A DNA stretch of 64,000 bases from assembly GCF_900142435.1 (NCBI RefSeq), contig NZ_LT670846.1:124001-188000 (forward strand). Reading direction: 5' to 3'. The DNA comes from Thermocrinis minervae (GTDB taxonomy: Bacteria; Aquificota; Aquificia; Aquificales; Aquificaceae). The notes below the pieces were generated by a model that did not search any database, was not told where the DNA came from, and saw only the letters and a program-made list of their open reading frames with translations. Within the stretch, counting starts at the first letter, position 1. Every line of letters starts with the position of its first letter. A program made the translations under genes and the position numbers. Of this stretch, positions 38,375 through 48,501 are shown piece after piece.

Positions 38375-41170
38375 ATGTTAGACTGGCTATTGAGAAAACT
38401 CTTTGGAACAAAAAGCGAAAGAGAGGTAAAAAAGTTAAGAAAGTTTGTAGAGGAGATAGGAAAAAAGGAGAGAGAACTTGACGAACTCTCTAACAGGGAG
38501 CTAGTTGAGCTGTCTAGAGAGCTACACAGAAAGGTTTTAGATGATCATGAACTAAAGGAAGACATAATAAGAGGTAGGATAAGGGAAGAGGTGCTTTTGG
38601 CCTTTGCCCTGGTCCGTGAGGCTGGGAAGAGAACCCTTGGACTTAGGTTCTTTGATGTGCAGCTAATAGGTGGTCTTGTGCTACACCAAGGCAAGATAGC
38701 GGAGATGAAAACGGGAGAAGGAAAGACTTTGGTCGCCACTTCTGCTGTGTATGTAAATGCTCTCACGGACGAGGGTGTCCACGTGGTGACAGTAAACGAT
38801 TACCTTGCCAGAAGGGACGCCACATGGATGGGGCCTATCTACAAGTTCTTTGACCTTTCGGTGGGTGTTATAAACTCAGACTACTCATCCTACAGGGTAG
38901 AGTGGGCTGACGAAGAACTTGCAAGAAAGGCTATAGAAGAAGATTGGAGAGTATGGCCTAAAGGGTACTTCGAAGAGGTTTTACCATCGGATAAGATAAA
39001 CGTCTCGGCCAAAAAGGCATTCCTTACAAAGCTTGTACCATGCACAAGGAGAGAAGCTTACGAAGCACACATAACTTATGGCACCAACAACGAGTTTGGC
39101 TTTGATTACCTTAGAGACAACATGGCCTTCTCCTTGGATGAGATAGTACAGGTTAAGAACCATAACTACGCTATAGTGGACGAGGTAGACTCCATCCTCA
39201 TAGATGAGGCCAGGGTACCCTTGATAATTTCAGGACCTTCTCAGATGGATACCTCCATTTACTATCTTGCAGACAGCATTGTAAGGCAGCTCAAAAAGGA
39301 CATAGACTACATAGTAGATGAAAAAAATAGGACAGTTCTGCTTACAGAGGAGGGTATAAGGAAGGCAGAAAAGCTTGCTGGTGTTGATAACCTCTATGAT
39401 ATAAAGAACATAGAACTGTTACATGCTATAAATCAAAGCCTAAGAGCTCACAACCTCTTCAAGCGGGATGTGCACTACATAGTGAGGGACGGTGAGGTAC
39501 TCATAGTGGACGAATTTACTGGAAGGGTTCTCCCTGGAAGAAGGTGGAGTGACGGACTCCATCAAGCTATAGAGGTGAAGGAAGGTGTTCCCATACAGCA
39601 GGAGAACCAAACTCTGGCGAGCATAACCTTCCAGAACTACTTTAAGCTCTACAGGAAACTGGCGGGTATGACAGGAACCGCAGAGACCGAAGCGTTGGAG
39701 TTTAAAGAGATATACGGACTGGATGTAGTAGTAATACCTACACACAAGCCTGTAAGGAGGAAGGACCACCCTGATGTGGTGTACAAGACTAAGAAGGAAA
39801 AGTGGCAGGCAGTGGTGGACATTATAAAAGAGGAACACAAAAAAGGAAGACCCATACTGGTAGGCACTGTATCCATAGAAGATTCTGAACATCTATCCAG
39901 GCTACTCCAGAAGGAAGGTATACCTCACAACGTCCTGAACGCAAAGCACCACGAGAGGGAGGCCGAGATAATAGCTCAGGCGGGCAGAGTAGGAGCTGTG
40001 ACCATATCCACAAACATGGCAGGTAGGGGAACAGACATACTCTTGGGTGGAAACCCCGAATACCTGGCAAGGCAGATGCTAAAGGAAAGGGGTATAAACC
40101 CAGAAGAAGCAACTGAAGAACAATGGAAGGAAGCCTTAGAAGATGCGTACAAGATAACGGAAGAAGAGAAGAAAAAGGTAATAGAGCTGGGCGGTCTTCT
40201 GGTGATCGGTACAGAAAGGCATGAATCTAGAAGGATAGACAACCAGCTAAGAGGTAGGGCAGGAAGACAGGGAGACCCAGGAGAATCTAGGTTCATCCTA
40301 TCCTTAGAAGATGATCTTCTGCGTATATTTGGCGGAGACAGAGTAAAGAAGCTCATGGACTTCCTCAAGATACCAGAGGGTGAACCAATAGAAAGTAGGT
40401 TGGTCACAAAGGCCATACAGAATGCACAGAAGAGGGTAGAAGCTCAAAACTTCCAGATAAGAAAAAGGCTCCTTGAGTACGACAACGTGATGAATATTCA
40501 GAGGAACACAGTTTACTCTATGCGTAGAGATATACTGGAAGGCAAGGACCTAGAAGAATATCTAAAGGAGTTTATACATGACGTGCTTGAAGCTAAGGTC
40601 AATGAACTACTCCCTGAGGATGAACCAGAACTTTGGAATGTAAAAGCTCTAGAAGAATACCTTCTTGAGTTGACTGGACAACCCATAAACATACCTCAGG
40701 TAAGGGACAAAGAGGAGCTAGTAGAAGTTCTAACGCAGGAACTGCTAGGCATAGTGGAAGAGAAAAAGCAAGAGCTTACAGAAGAAGTCTTTAAAGAGGC
40801 CTTAAGAGTGATCATGTTGCACACTCTTGATCAACTTTGGAGAGAGCACCTACACGTCCTTGACAGGCTAAGAGAAGGTATATACCTCAGGGGGTACGCT
40901 GCAAAGGATCCTCTAGTAGAGTACAAGAAAGAGGCTTTCTACATCTTTGAAAACATGCTGTTTAACTTCAAAGAAAGAACAGTCTCTGATGTTCTCAAAG
41001 TCAAAATAGCTTCCCCAGAAGAGCTTCAAGAAGAAGAATTAAAACAACAAGAAGAACATCAGAAGGTATTGCAGAGTGCAGTGTTGAGCACTGTAGAAAG
41101 TCAACCAGAACAAAAAGGACCACGGAAGAAAACCTTAAAGGAAAGGCTTCAGGAAAAGAAGAAAAGATGA
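38375..41170 (+). CDS. secA: Preprotein translocase ATPase SecA
   Basis: 931 residues. Walker A MKTGEGKTLVAT, DEVDSILIDEARVPL (DEAD-like), the preprotein cross-linking domain, and the second motor domain with RGTDILLGG and GRAGRQGDPG. It drives export of signal-peptide proteins, such as the cytochrome and Pel proteins here, through SecYEG. The C-terminus is a charged Gln/Glu/Lys tail without the zinc-binding CxC...CH SecB-interaction motif. It ends with an ATGA overlap into mtaB. Confidence 0.97.
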   Translation: MLDWLLRKLFGTKSEREVKKLRKFVEEIGKKERELDELSNRELVELSRELHRKVLDDHELKEDIIRGRIREEVLLAFALVREAGKRTLGLRFFDVQLIGGLVLHQGKIAEMKTGEGKTLVATSAVYVNALTDEGVHVVTVNDYLARRDATWMGPIYKFFDLSVGVINSDYSSYRVEWADEELARKAIEEDWRVWPKGYFEEVLPSDKINVSAKKAFLTKLVPCTRREAYEAHITYGTNNEFGFDYLRDNMAFSLDEIVQVKNHNYAIVDEVDSILIDEARVPLIISGPSQMDTSIYYLADSIVRQLKKDIDYIVDEKNRTVLLTEEGIRKAEKLAGVDNLYDIKNIELLHAINQSLRAHNLFKRDVHYIVRDGEVLIVDEFTGRVLPGRRWSDGLHQAIEVKEGVPIQQENQTLASITFQNYFKLYRKLAGMTGTAETEALEFKEIYGLDVVVIPTHKPVRRKDHPDVVYKTKKEKWQAVVDIIKEEHKKGRPILVGTVSIEDSEHLSRLLQKEGIPHNVLNAKHHEREAEIIAQAGRVGAVTISTNMAGRGTDILLGGNPEYLARQMLKERGINPEEATEEQWKEALEDAYKITEEEKKKVIELGGLLVIGTERHESRRIDNQLRGRAGRQGDPGESRFILSLEDDLLRIFGGDRVKKLMDFLKIPEGEPIESRLVTKAIQNAQKRVEAQNFQIRKRLLEYDNVMNIQRNTVYSMRRDILEGKDLEEYLKEFIHDVLEAKVNELLPEDEPELWNVKALEEYLLELTGQPINIPQVRDKEELVEVLTQELLGIVEEKKQELTEEVFKEALRVIMLHTLDQLWREHLHVLDRLREGIYLRGYAAKDPLVEYKKEAFYIFENMLFNFKERTVSDVLKVKIASPEELQEEELKQQEEHQKVLQSAVLSTVESQPEQKGPRKKTLKERLQEKKKR

Positions 41171-42420
41171 AGGTTAAGGTAGTTAATCTCGGCTGTAGGA
41201 GTAACTTCTTTGATGGGAGTTTCATAGCCAAGCAGTTCCTAGACAAAGGATACACATTAACACAAGACATTGCTGACGTTTACATAATAAACACCTGCAC
41301 CGTTACGCAGGGGGCTGACAGATCTTCAAGACAAGCTATCTACCAGGCAAGGAGAGAAAATCCCAACGCTCTGATTGTAGTTACAGGCTGCTACGCGCAG
41401 GTAAAACCTCAAGAACTTTCTTCCTTAAAGGACGTGGACCTCGTGGTGGGTAACAGCCATAAGGATGTAATACTCCCTTTGGTGGAGGAGCATTTTCAAA
41501 GCAAAGGGAAAGGCGTATACGTCGAAAACATCTTTAGGGTAAGCCAGGTTAAAAGCTTTGACCTTGTGCTTTACTTTGAGAAGTCTAGGCCTTTTTTGAA
41601 AGTACAAGAAGGATGTAATAGGTTCTGCTCTTTTTGCATCATACCCTTCGCAAGGGGCAAGGTTAGAAGCGTACCACTTCAAAGGGTCCTAGATCAGGTG
41701 AGACTCCTAGCACAGATGGGTTATCAAGAAGTTGTACTTTCTGGTACACAGCTCACCCAGTACGGTTGGGATATAGGTACAAACCTGTACGAACTTCTGA
41801 AAGAGATTGTAAAGATAGAAGGTATAGAACTCATAAGGCTATCATCCCTATATCCATCGGAGATAGATGAAAGACTACTAGACCTTATACTTTACGAAGA
41901 GAAGATAGCACCCCACTTTCACCTGTCCTTGCAAAGCGGTAGCGATAGGATACTAGCGCTGATGGAGAGAAGATACTCTGCTAAGGACTATGCAAAACTC
42001 GTAGAGACCATGGTAAGCAAAAGACCCATTGCCAACGTAGGTACAGACGTGATAGTAGGCTTCCCTACAGAGACAGATGAGGACTTCAAAGAAACCTACA
42101 AACTACTCGAAGAGCTACCCATAGGTTACATGCACATCTTCCCCTACTCCGATAGACCCTACACGAAGGCGAGTAAGATGACAGACAAGGTACCTGAACC
42201 TGTAAAGGAACAAAGGGTAGAAGTCTTAAAGGAACTTGATAAGCAGAAGAGAAAGCAGTTTATAGCTAAAAACCAAGGTATGGAACTGAGAGCTGTAGTC
42301 CTACAGGAAGGAAAACTCCTAACAGAGAACTACATAAAGCTTAGAGCAGAAGGCTTTAAAGAGACTGGAAAGTTAGTAAGAGTAAAGCTACTTCCTGAGT
42401 TTGTCTCTTATGACCTTTAA
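41167..42420 (+). CDS. mtaB: tRNA methylthiotransferase MtaB
   Basis: 417 residues. The N-terminal UPF0004 domain has three cluster cysteines (NLGCRSN, INTCTV, TGCYAQ). The radical SAM domain has GCNRFCSFCIIPFARG. A C-terminal TRAM-like region follows. The family adds a methylthio group to t6A37 of tRNA; MtaB is distinguished from MiaB by the GCR/KxN start. The start overlaps the secA stop by 4 bases, and its last 33 bases overlap the convergent transglutaminase gene. Confidence 0.9.
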   Translation: MKVKVVNLGCRSNFFDGSFIAKQFLDKGYTLTQDIADVYIINTCTVTQGADRSSRQAIYQARRENPNALIVVTGCYAQVKPQELSSLKDVDLVVGNSHKDVILPLVEEHFQSKGKGVYVENIFRVSQVKSFDLVLYFEKSRPFLKVQEGCNRFCSFCIIPFARGKVRSVPLQRVLDQVRLLAQMGYQEVVLSGTQLTQYGWDIGTNLYELLKEIVKIEGIELIRLSSLYPSEIDERLLDLILYEEKIAPHFHLSLQSGSDRILALMERRYSAKDYAKLVETMVSKRPIANVGTDVIVGFPTETDEDFKETYKLLEELPIGYMHIFPYSDRPYTKASKMTDKVPEPVKEQRVEVLKELDKQKRKQFIAKNQGMELRAVVLQEGKLLTENYIKLRAEGFKETGKLVRVKLLPEFVSYDL

Positions 42421-44274
42421 AAGCCTGTAACCTTCACGAACCTCGTCCGGGTACACTCTATAAGGGGAATACTTCTTTCTCAGGTAAAGCTCCACTATGT
42501 ACTGAGCTTCTTTGTAGAAGCTCTCTTTTTGTATACTACGCAAAAGCTCTACAGGTAAAGCCTCTTTTAAGCCCAAGGTTTTCAAGAGTTCTCTGTAGAG
42601 GTTTTCTGGGGTTTTCCTCTTTTTCAAGTACAGGACAAGGAGGGAATACACTCCGTAGAGTGAGCCGAGAGCTACTAGAACTTTCAGAAGGTTCTTTCTA
42701 AACTTCTCACTGGATAGGCTTAGGTTCAAGCGTATGCTCTTAAAGAGCTCTATTTGTTTCTGCGCCGAAAAGCCAACTACGTTATTCTGCCAATAGGTGA
42801 CCACTGCATCCAACAAAAGAGAGAAACGGGAGATTTCCTCCACTGATGTGTAAGGTGGTGTGGTGTCTATCCTCATCCAGCCTTTGCCTTTCACGTAGGC
42901 TTCTACCCACACATGGGCCATAGAGTTGGTCACTATTATGTAGTTACCGTTTGGGTTGTACACACCGCCTTTAAAACCACCTACCACTCTAGCTGGTACA
43001 CCCATCAACCTTAGAAGTACAGCCGTAGCGCTGGCAAAGTATTCACAGTTTCCTTTCTTCTTTACAAATAGAAAGTACTCAAGAGGATCTCCAGAAGTCC
43101 CCTCCAAGTTTTGAGTGTAAGAGTAGTCTCTTTTAAAGTATTCAATCACTCTTCTAACCTTCTCCTCGTCGCTGCTGGTGTCCTTTTCCAAAAGTTGAGC
43201 CAATGACCTTATGCTCTTTGGGATGTTTGGTGGTAGATCTAAGTAATTCTCTGGTGGATTATCCTCGTATAGCTTCTCTTCTCCACTAACCACCACGTAC
43301 TTTATAGGTCTGTTTATAAGATCCTGGGTTCTGAGTACGGAACCTGTGTAGGCCCATACCTGGGTTTTTATACCTTCCAACTTCTTCACATAGTAGGGAG
43401 TGTCCAAAGCTGGCAGGTAGTTATCGAAAGTAGGTTCAAGGACTATGGTGTACTCAATACCAGTATGTGGTTTTTGCGGAAACATCCGACTGTAGCTGTT
43501 TATCCACGCATTTCCTTGATAGTGATCAAACACGAAGACTCTCCAGTAAAGATCGGAGGGGTTTTTAACCTTTAGACCGAAGACCCTGAAGGCTACCGTG
43601 TTGTCCTGCTGTATCTGACCCACCTTTCCTAGTTCCACTTGCCTGGCAAGACCAGAAACGAGGTTCTTCTTACCACCTACAGCTATGTTAAACAAGGGCG
43701 TTTGACTTCTTGGGAGAGTATAAAAGAAGACTAGACTTAAGACAAACACACCCGCGATGAAAAGACCAGAGGCTAGCGTATAAACCTTTAAAAACCTATA
43801 TTCCAGCCTAGTGTCCCCTAGATTCTTGTAGAGGTTTATGAAGAATACCCCCAGGACCGCCATAGATATAACCGTTAGGAAGAAGACAAGAAAGCTCAGG
43901 CTTATGTTGTAAAGGCTTGATATGGATAGAGCGAGTAAGGACAGGGTAAGCATCTGATACATGTCACGGGGTTTTTTATCCTCCCACGACTTTATCACCA
44001 GTAAGAGAAGTACAAGTTGGCTTATAGGTTCTACAAAGTTTTCAAAGCTTATACCAGATATGATGTAGAGAGAAAGTCCAACAGCCAAAAGGTTGAGGAA
44101 CATCCTCCTCACAGGATATACACCCCTTACGTCAAAGAACACACCCACCAAGTAGAAGAAGAGCACCACAATAATACCCAAAAAGCCCAAGAGCTTATAG
44201 AGGGAGAGGATGGAGAGTATACAGGTTGTGTGTATTACAAGAAGGGTCAAACCCTTTGAGCTTTTGAAAACCAT
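42388..44274 (-). CDS. TgpA-like membrane transglutaminase (DUF3488/transglutaminase/DUF4129)
   Basis: 628 residues. An N-terminal block of about six membrane helices (residues about 10-200), a periplasmic transglutaminase-like domain, one further membrane segment (about 530-550) and a C-terminal cytoplasmic tail. The catalytic triad is present: Cys in KKGNCEYFASATAVLLR, His in NSMAHVWVEAYV and Asp in WMRIDTTPPY. TgpA-type proteins are often next to MoxR ATPase genes; none is here. Substrates are unknown. Its first 28 bases overlap the end of the HD gene. Confidence 0.85.
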   Translation of the reverse strand: MVFKSSKGLTLLVIHTTCILSILSLYKLLGFLGIIVVLFFYLVGVFFDVRGVYPVRRMFLNLLAVGLSLYIISGISFENFVEPISQLVLLLLVIKSWEDKKPRDMYQMLTLSLLALSISSLYNISLSFLVFFLTVISMAVLGVFFINLYKNLGDTRLEYRFLKVYTLASGLFIAGVFVLSLVFFYTLPRSQTPLFNIAVGGKKNLVSGLARQVELGKVGQIQQDNTVAFRVFGLKVKNPSDLYWRVFVFDHYQGNAWINSYSRMFPQKPHTGIEYTIVLEPTFDNYLPALDTPYYVKKLEGIKTQVWAYTGSVLRTQDLINRPIKYVVVSGEEKLYEDNPPENYLDLPPNIPKSIRSLAQLLEKDTSSDEEKVRRVIEYFKRDYSYTQNLEGTSGDPLEYFLFVKKKGNCEYFASATAVLLRLMGVPARVVGGFKGGVYNPNGNYIIVTNSMAHVWVEAYVKGKGWMRIDTTPPYTSVEEISRFSLLLDAVVTYWQNNVVGFSAQKQIELFKSIRLNLSLSSEKFRKNLLKVLVALGSLYGVYSLLVLYLKKRKTPENLYRELLKTLGLKEALPVELLRSIQKESFYKEAQYIVELYLRKKYSPYRVYPDEVREGYRLLKVIRDKLRK

Positions 44275-45350
44275 CGGGTTATTTCCCTGTGTACATCCCT
44301 ATGGGCATAAACTCGGCATATGACTAAATCTTTCACGTTTGCCAGTATCTGGGAGACATCCCTCAGCCTTACCAAATCCTCCTTTCTTTCTACCCACACT
44401 TCCTCATCCATGAGCCTCTTTTTGCACACGTCAAACCTAAGGAGTTCTTCGGGGTACTTTTCAAGCAGAAACTCCTTTACCTGGGCAAATTCTTTTTCAT
44501 CGGTCGTGGTGTAGACCTCTCTGTAGTGCTCCCTACCGAATATCCTTCTGACCTTCTCGTCTTCATAGTTCTTCATACAGTAGGAAATAAACTCTGCATC
44601 TGTAGAGAAATGGAGGTCTGCATCCTTCATGCTCTTTATAAGCTCGTTTAGGTGTATGCTCAGTATTCTGACCACCTTATGGAAGTACACTTGAGCGTAC
44701 ATAAAGTACCTACCAAGGAAGAAGTTCTCTAAGGGTGTTACAGCGCTGTAGCTTACACACAGCTTACCTTCTTGATGTCTTAGATGTGACAAGATCCTAC
44801 CGTAGTCAAAAAGTCCGTAGGATGTCCCACAAAAGTAGGCATCTCTTCTGAGGTAGTCCATCCTGTCTGCACCCAAATCACCCACGACAATCTGAGATAG
44901 CTTTTTCTCCTCCTCGTTTTTGGGTTCTTTGAAGGCTATCCTACATACTAGCTCCATATCCTCAAAGCTAAAATCCTCCCTTAGCATATCTGCCATACGT
45001 TCCAGAACAAGGCTTTTCCCCAACTTCTCATGGTCCTTGTCTCCCAACAAAACTTCAGTGGTATGTGAAAAAGGTGGATGACCCACATCGTGAAGAAGAC
45101 CAGCAAGCCTCACTATCTTGTAAAGCTTTTCGTCTGTATAACCGAGTGCCTTGTAGAGTTCACCAGCAAGGTGCATAACACCTAGAGAATGCTCAAACCT
45201 CGTATGTTGAGCTGAAGGAAACACCAGGTAACAAACACCTAACTGTTTTATATGCCTGAGCCTTTGGAGATAAAAGGAGTCTATGAGTTTAAGCTCATGG
45301 GGATACGCCCTTATAAAGCCATGAATAGGATCCGAAAACTCCTTTACCAT
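44247..45350 (-). CDS. HD-domain phosphohydrolase (SAMHD1/dGTPase-like)
   Basis: 367 residues. The metal-binding HD motifs are visible: TRFEHSLGVMHLA (H), LLHDVGHPPFSH (HD) and DLGADRMDYLRRD (D). The order and DADRMDYLxRD segment are typical of the YdhJ/SAMHD1-like group that hydrolyses dNTPs or related nucleotides. The substrate is not determined. The ATG directly follows the stop of the 68-residue gene, and the 3' end overlaps the transglutaminase gene. Confidence 0.88.
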   Translation of the reverse strand: MVKEFSDPIHGFIRAYPHELKLIDSFYLQRLRHIKQLGVCYLVFPSAQHTRFEHSLGVMHLAGELYKALGYTDEKLYKIVRLAGLLHDVGHPPFSHTTEVLLGDKDHEKLGKSLVLERMADMLREDFSFEDMELVCRIAFKEPKNEEEKKLSQIVVGDLGADRMDYLRRDAYFCGTSYGLFDYGRILSHLRHQEGKLCVSYSAVTPLENFFLGRYFMYAQVYFHKVVRILSIHLNELIKSMKDADLHFSTDAEFISYCMKNYEDEKVRRIFGREHYREVYTTTDEKEFAQVKEFLLEKYPEELLRFDVCKKRLMDEEVWVERKEDLVRLRDVSQILANVKDLVICRVYAHRDVHREITRWFSKAQRV

Positions 45351-45557
45351 CTAATGCTGTGTGTTTCCCTTAGATTCCAAAGATCTTATCTCCTTGATAG
45401 CTAGGTCAAACTGGTAGAGATGTTTCATCACCTCAGCTAGATGGTCGGCAGCCTTTTTGTAAAGCTCCTTTAGCCTTACATCCTCTGTTGATTGTGCCTT
45501 TTCCACAAGTCCTCTGTGAAAAAGTAAAAGGCTGTTTCTGAGCTCTGTAAAGTCCAT
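45351..45557 (-). CDS. Small helical protein, unknown
   Basis: 68 residues, almost all amphipathic helix (LRNSLLLFHRGLVEKAQSTEDVRLKELYKKAADHLAEVMKHLYQFD), possibly a helical hairpin. I do not recognise it. AAAGGAGG lies 6 bases before the ATG, strong support for translation even though the first 82 bases overlap the end of the upstream gene in another frame. It abuts the HD gene. Confidence 0.65.
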   Translation of the reverse strand: MDFTELRNSLLLFHRGLVEKAQSTEDVRLKELYKKAADHLAEVMKHLYQFDLAIKEIRSLESKGNTQH

Positions 45558-46351
45558 TTTTTCCCTCCTTTAAGCTTCCTTATAAAGCTTACTATACTAT
45601 CTATAACTTTTCTTAGCAGACCTCTCCTTTGTGTATGCTTTACAAACTCAAGCTTTATACTGTCTTTTAGCTTCCCTTTGTACATCATATAAAGGTCTTC
45701 TTTGAGCTTTTTAAGATTTATGCCGCAGTACACTTCACCAAAATCTTTTAGGGTACCTAAAGCTTGCTGTATGTAAAGCTTCTCTCCCTTTGATGTGTTG
45801 ACCTTTATCAAAAGATCCAGAAGGTTAAAGAAAGACTTCTCAGAGGGATATCTCATAATGTATATGGATAGGAGTTCATGAAGTTCATCGTAGAGCTCCT
45901 CGTTGAAGAGGTACACACAGGTTAAAGCTGCATCCAGTATGCTTAATTTTCTGCCACCGGAAGCGATCTTGTTTATGACCATCCAATACTTTAAAACCTT
46001 TACGCTGAGTTCATCCAATCTGTTTACATACTCTTCTTTTAGGGTTATAAAACAAAGATCCTCTTCGGAGACCTTGTATATATCCTTTCCTTCGTAGACC
46101 CTGCCGTACATGTCGGATATAGCAAGGAGGTTGAGCTCTACAAGGATGTCCTTCCAGTTGGCCCTTGCTTTCTTAAAGCTTCCGCTGGCACAGGAAAGGT
46201 AGTCTGTAAGGCTTATGGACAGATTTCCTCTCCTTCTCACAAGCTGGAGATAGCACATAAGGTAGAGGAAAAGCTCCTTTTTGGAGGAGTCGTCCAGAAC
46301 CTCTAAGAATAGGCTATGTATCCGGTCCCTCTCTTTTAGCTCCTCTAGCAT
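45476..46351 (-). CDS. Hypothetical protein
   Basis: 291 residues that I do not recognise. The sequence is leucine-rich and helical throughout, without signal peptide, membrane segment or catalytic motif. The last 30 residues overlap the 68-residue gene in a different frame and look unlike the rest (WTLQSSETAFYFFTEDLWKRHNQQRM), so they may be dispensable or reflect a frame change. There is no clear Shine-Dalgarno. The start is just downstream of the acs terminator, so it needs read-through or its own weak promoter. Confidence 0.6.
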   Translation of the reverse strand: MLEELKERDRIHSLFLEVLDDSSKKELFLYLMCYLQLVRRRGNLSISLTDYLSCASGSFKKARANWKDILVELNLLAISDMYGRVYEGKDIYKVSEEDLCFITLKEEYVNRLDELSVKVLKYWMVINKIASGGRKLSILDAALTCVYLFNEELYDELHELLSIYIMRYPSEKSFFNLLDLLIKVNTSKGEKLYIQQALGTLKDFGEVYCGINLKKLKEDLYMMYKGKLKDSIKLEFVKHTQRRGLLRKVIDSIVSFIRKLKGGKKWTLQSSETAFYFFTEDLWKRHNQQRM

Positions 46352-46363
46352 AAGGAAAAATAT

Positions 46364-46388
46364 AAAACAAAAGGCCCCCGCTGGGGCC
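46364..46388 (-). terminator. Intrinsic terminator of acs
   Basis: On the minus strand a perfect 6-base stem GGCCCC/GGGGCC with a 4-base loop is followed by TTTTGTTTT. It begins 7 bases after the acs stop codon. It is the clearest classical terminator in the window. Confidence 0.85.
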
Positions 46389-46394
46389 AGAAGT

Positions 46395-48281
46395 TTAGTC
46401 TTCTAGGGTGGATATATCCCCTACAGGTAAGCCTAGCTCTCTTGCCTTTAGTACCCTTCTCATTATCTTACCGCTCCTTGTCTTGGGAAGCTTATCCACG
46501 AACTCTATCTCGTCTGGTACCGCTATGGGTCCGAGGACGTTCCTTACATGCTGCTTTATATCCTCTGCTAGTTTTTCAGAAGGTTCATAACCCTGCTTTA
46601 GTATGACGAAGGCCTTTATGCTCTCTCCTTTTATCTCGTGCGGTTTTCCTATTACGGCGGCTTCTGCTACGGCTGGATGGTCTACTAGTGCACTCTCCAC
46701 TTCCATGGTCCCTATCCTGTGTCCTGCCACGTTTAGAACGTCGTCGGCCCTTCCAAGGATCATGATGTAACCTTCCTCGTCGTAGGTGGCTAGGTCTCCC
46801 GTAAGGTAAAAGCCTGGTATGGTGTTCCAATACTTTTCGTACCTTTCGGGTTCTCCCCAGCATGTCCTAAGCATGGAAGGCCAGGGGTTCTTTATCACCA
46901 GGTTACCTACTGTGTTAGGCGGCAGCTCCTTACCACTGCTGTCTACTACGGCTGCCTCTATGGTAAAGAAGGGTTTTCCTGCTTTGCCTGGCTTTGCAGG
47001 GTAAGAGGGTACGGTGGTTATCATATGGGCTCCAGTTTCTGTTTGCCACCAGGTGTCTACGATAACACACTTTTCCCTTCCTATATGTTTGTAGTACCAG
47101 TGCCAGGCCTCTGGGTTGATGGGTTCTCCTACACTTCCGAGTATTCTGAGGGACGACAGGTCGTACTTGGCAGGCCACTGCTCTCCATACTTCATGAACA
47201 TCCTAATGGCAGTGGGGGCTGTGTAGAAGATGTTTACCCTGTACTTTTCTACGTAGCTCCACCATCTTCCTGGATCTGGGTAGTCTGGTGCTCCTTCGGT
47301 TATAAGGGACGTGGCTCCGTTGGCAAGTGGGCCGTAGACTATGTAGCTGTGACCTGTTATCCATCCTATGTCTGCCGTACACCAGTATATGTCATCTTCT
47401 TTTAGGTCAAAGACCACCTTGGTGGTGTAGTACGTACCTACCATGTACCCACCCGTGGTGTGGAGCACTCCTTTGGGCTTTCCTGTGGTTCCTGAAGTGT
47501 ACAGGATAAAGAGGGGATCTTCTGCGTCCATCTCCTCTGGTGGACACTCGGGGGAGGAGCTCTTTACAAGGGTCTCAAAGTCTATAAAGGTGTTACCATC
47601 AAGCTCTGCATCCTTATCCCTGTCCCATACTACTACCTTTTCTACAAAAGTAAGTCCATCTATGGCCTTTTTAACGGTTGTAAGTAGGTCTATCTTCTTA
47701 CCTCTCCTCTTGGTGTAGCTTGCCGTAAATACCACCTTTGCCTTTGCGTCTTCAATCCTTAACCTTAAGGCTCCCTCTGAGAAACCTGCAAAAACAACGC
47801 TGTGGATAGCTCCTATACGGGCACAGGCTAACATGGCGGCTATAGCTTCTATGGTATTGGGCATGTATATAGAAACCCTGTCACCTTTTTTCACACCGAG
47901 GGATTTAAGTCCGTTGGCTATCCTGCTTACAAGCTCAAGAAGCTCTCCGTAGGTTATCTTCTTCTCTTCATTATCTTCACCCACCCATATGTAGGCTACT
48001 TTGTTCCTCTTTCCGTTAAGCACGTGTCTGTCCAGGCAGTTGTAGCATATGTTTGTTTTTGCACCTACGAACCATTTGGCATAAGGGTAGTTCCACTCTA
48101 AGACCTTCTGCCATGGCTTGAACCAGTGTAGTTCTTGGGCTACCTTTGCCCAGAAGCCTTCCCTATCTTGGATAGACTCCTTGTAGAGACTCTCATAATC
48201 CTTTACCCAGGCACCTTCCACTATGTGTTTGGGTGGGTAATACTTCTCCTCGACTTTTAGGAGAACTTCATCCCTATCCAT
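46395..48281 (-). CDS. acs: Acetyl-CoA synthetase
   Basis: 628 residues from the ATG preceded by GGGAGG at about 8 bases ([17 protein letters not shown]). An in-frame ATG 14 codons upstream is less likely because it has no Shine-Dalgarno and gives a non-family extension. It forms acetyl-CoA from acetate, ATP and CoA via acetyl-AMP. Key motifs: [10 protein letters not shown] (AMP-binding), TWWQTETG, and [11 protein letters not shown], whose lysine is normally regulated by acetylation. It is divergent from yjcH-actP, forming an acetate uptake and activation module. Confidence 0.96.
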   Translation of the reverse strand: MDRDEVLLKVEEKYYPPKHIVEGAWVKDYESLYKESIQDREGFWAKVAQELHWFKPWQKVLEWNYPYAKWFVGAKTNICYNCLDRHVLNGKRNKVAYIWVGEDNEEKKITYGELLELVSRIANGLKSLGVKKGDRVSIYMPNTIEAIAAMLACARIGAIHSVVFAGFSEGALRLRIEDAKAKVVFTASYTKRRGKKIDLLTTVKKAIDGLTFVEKVVVWDRDKDAELDGNTFIDFETLVKSSSPECPPEEMDAEDPLFILYTSGTTGKPKGVLHTTGGYMVGTYYTTKVVFDLKEDDIYWCTADIGWITGHSYIVYGPLANGATSLITEGAPDYPDPGRWWSYVEKYRVNIFYTAPTAIRMFMKYGEQWPAKYDLSSLRILGSVGEPINPEAWHWYYKHIGREKCVIVDTWWQTETGAHMITTVPSYPAKPGKAGKPFFTIEAAVVDSSGKELPPNTVGNLVIKNPWPSMLRTCWGEPERYEKYWNTIPGFYLTGDLATYDEEGYIMILGRADDVLNVAGHRIGTMEVESALVDHPAVAEAAVIGKPHEIKGESIKAFVILKQGYEPSEKLAEDIKQHVRNVLGPIAVPDEIEFVDKLPKTRSGKIMRRVLKARELGLPVGDISTLED

Positions 48282-48443
48282 TTTTAAACCTCCCGAACAG
48301 AGTTTGAAAATTATTATAGTCATTTACCAACGATTTTGACGAAAATTCAAAAAGGTGTGATTTTAATCATAGCTTTTTGTGTTTAATACCTATCCGATTT
48401 CATTTTGTTAAGGCTATAAGAATATGAAAAAACTCGTATTGTC

Positions 48444-48471
48444 TTGACAAAAAACAAAAATTTTGTAAGAT
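48444..48471 (+). promoter_or_regulatory. Promoter of yjcH-actP
   Basis: TTGACA (48444-48449) and TAAGAT (48466-48471) are spaced by 16 bases, with an A-rich spacer. The yjcH ATG follows 30 bases after the -10. The 5' leader ends CTGTCGGGAGGTT, almost the same as the acs leader CTGTTCGGGAGGTT. Confidence 0.7.
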
Positions 48472-48501
48472 ATCTCACAAATATCCTGTCGGGAGGTTAC
48501 C

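Noticed and set aside
46395-48323. acs start at the upstream ATG (48323)
   Set aside because: The extension [14 protein letters not shown] is not family-like and lies over the Shine-Dalgarno of the better ATG at 48281.
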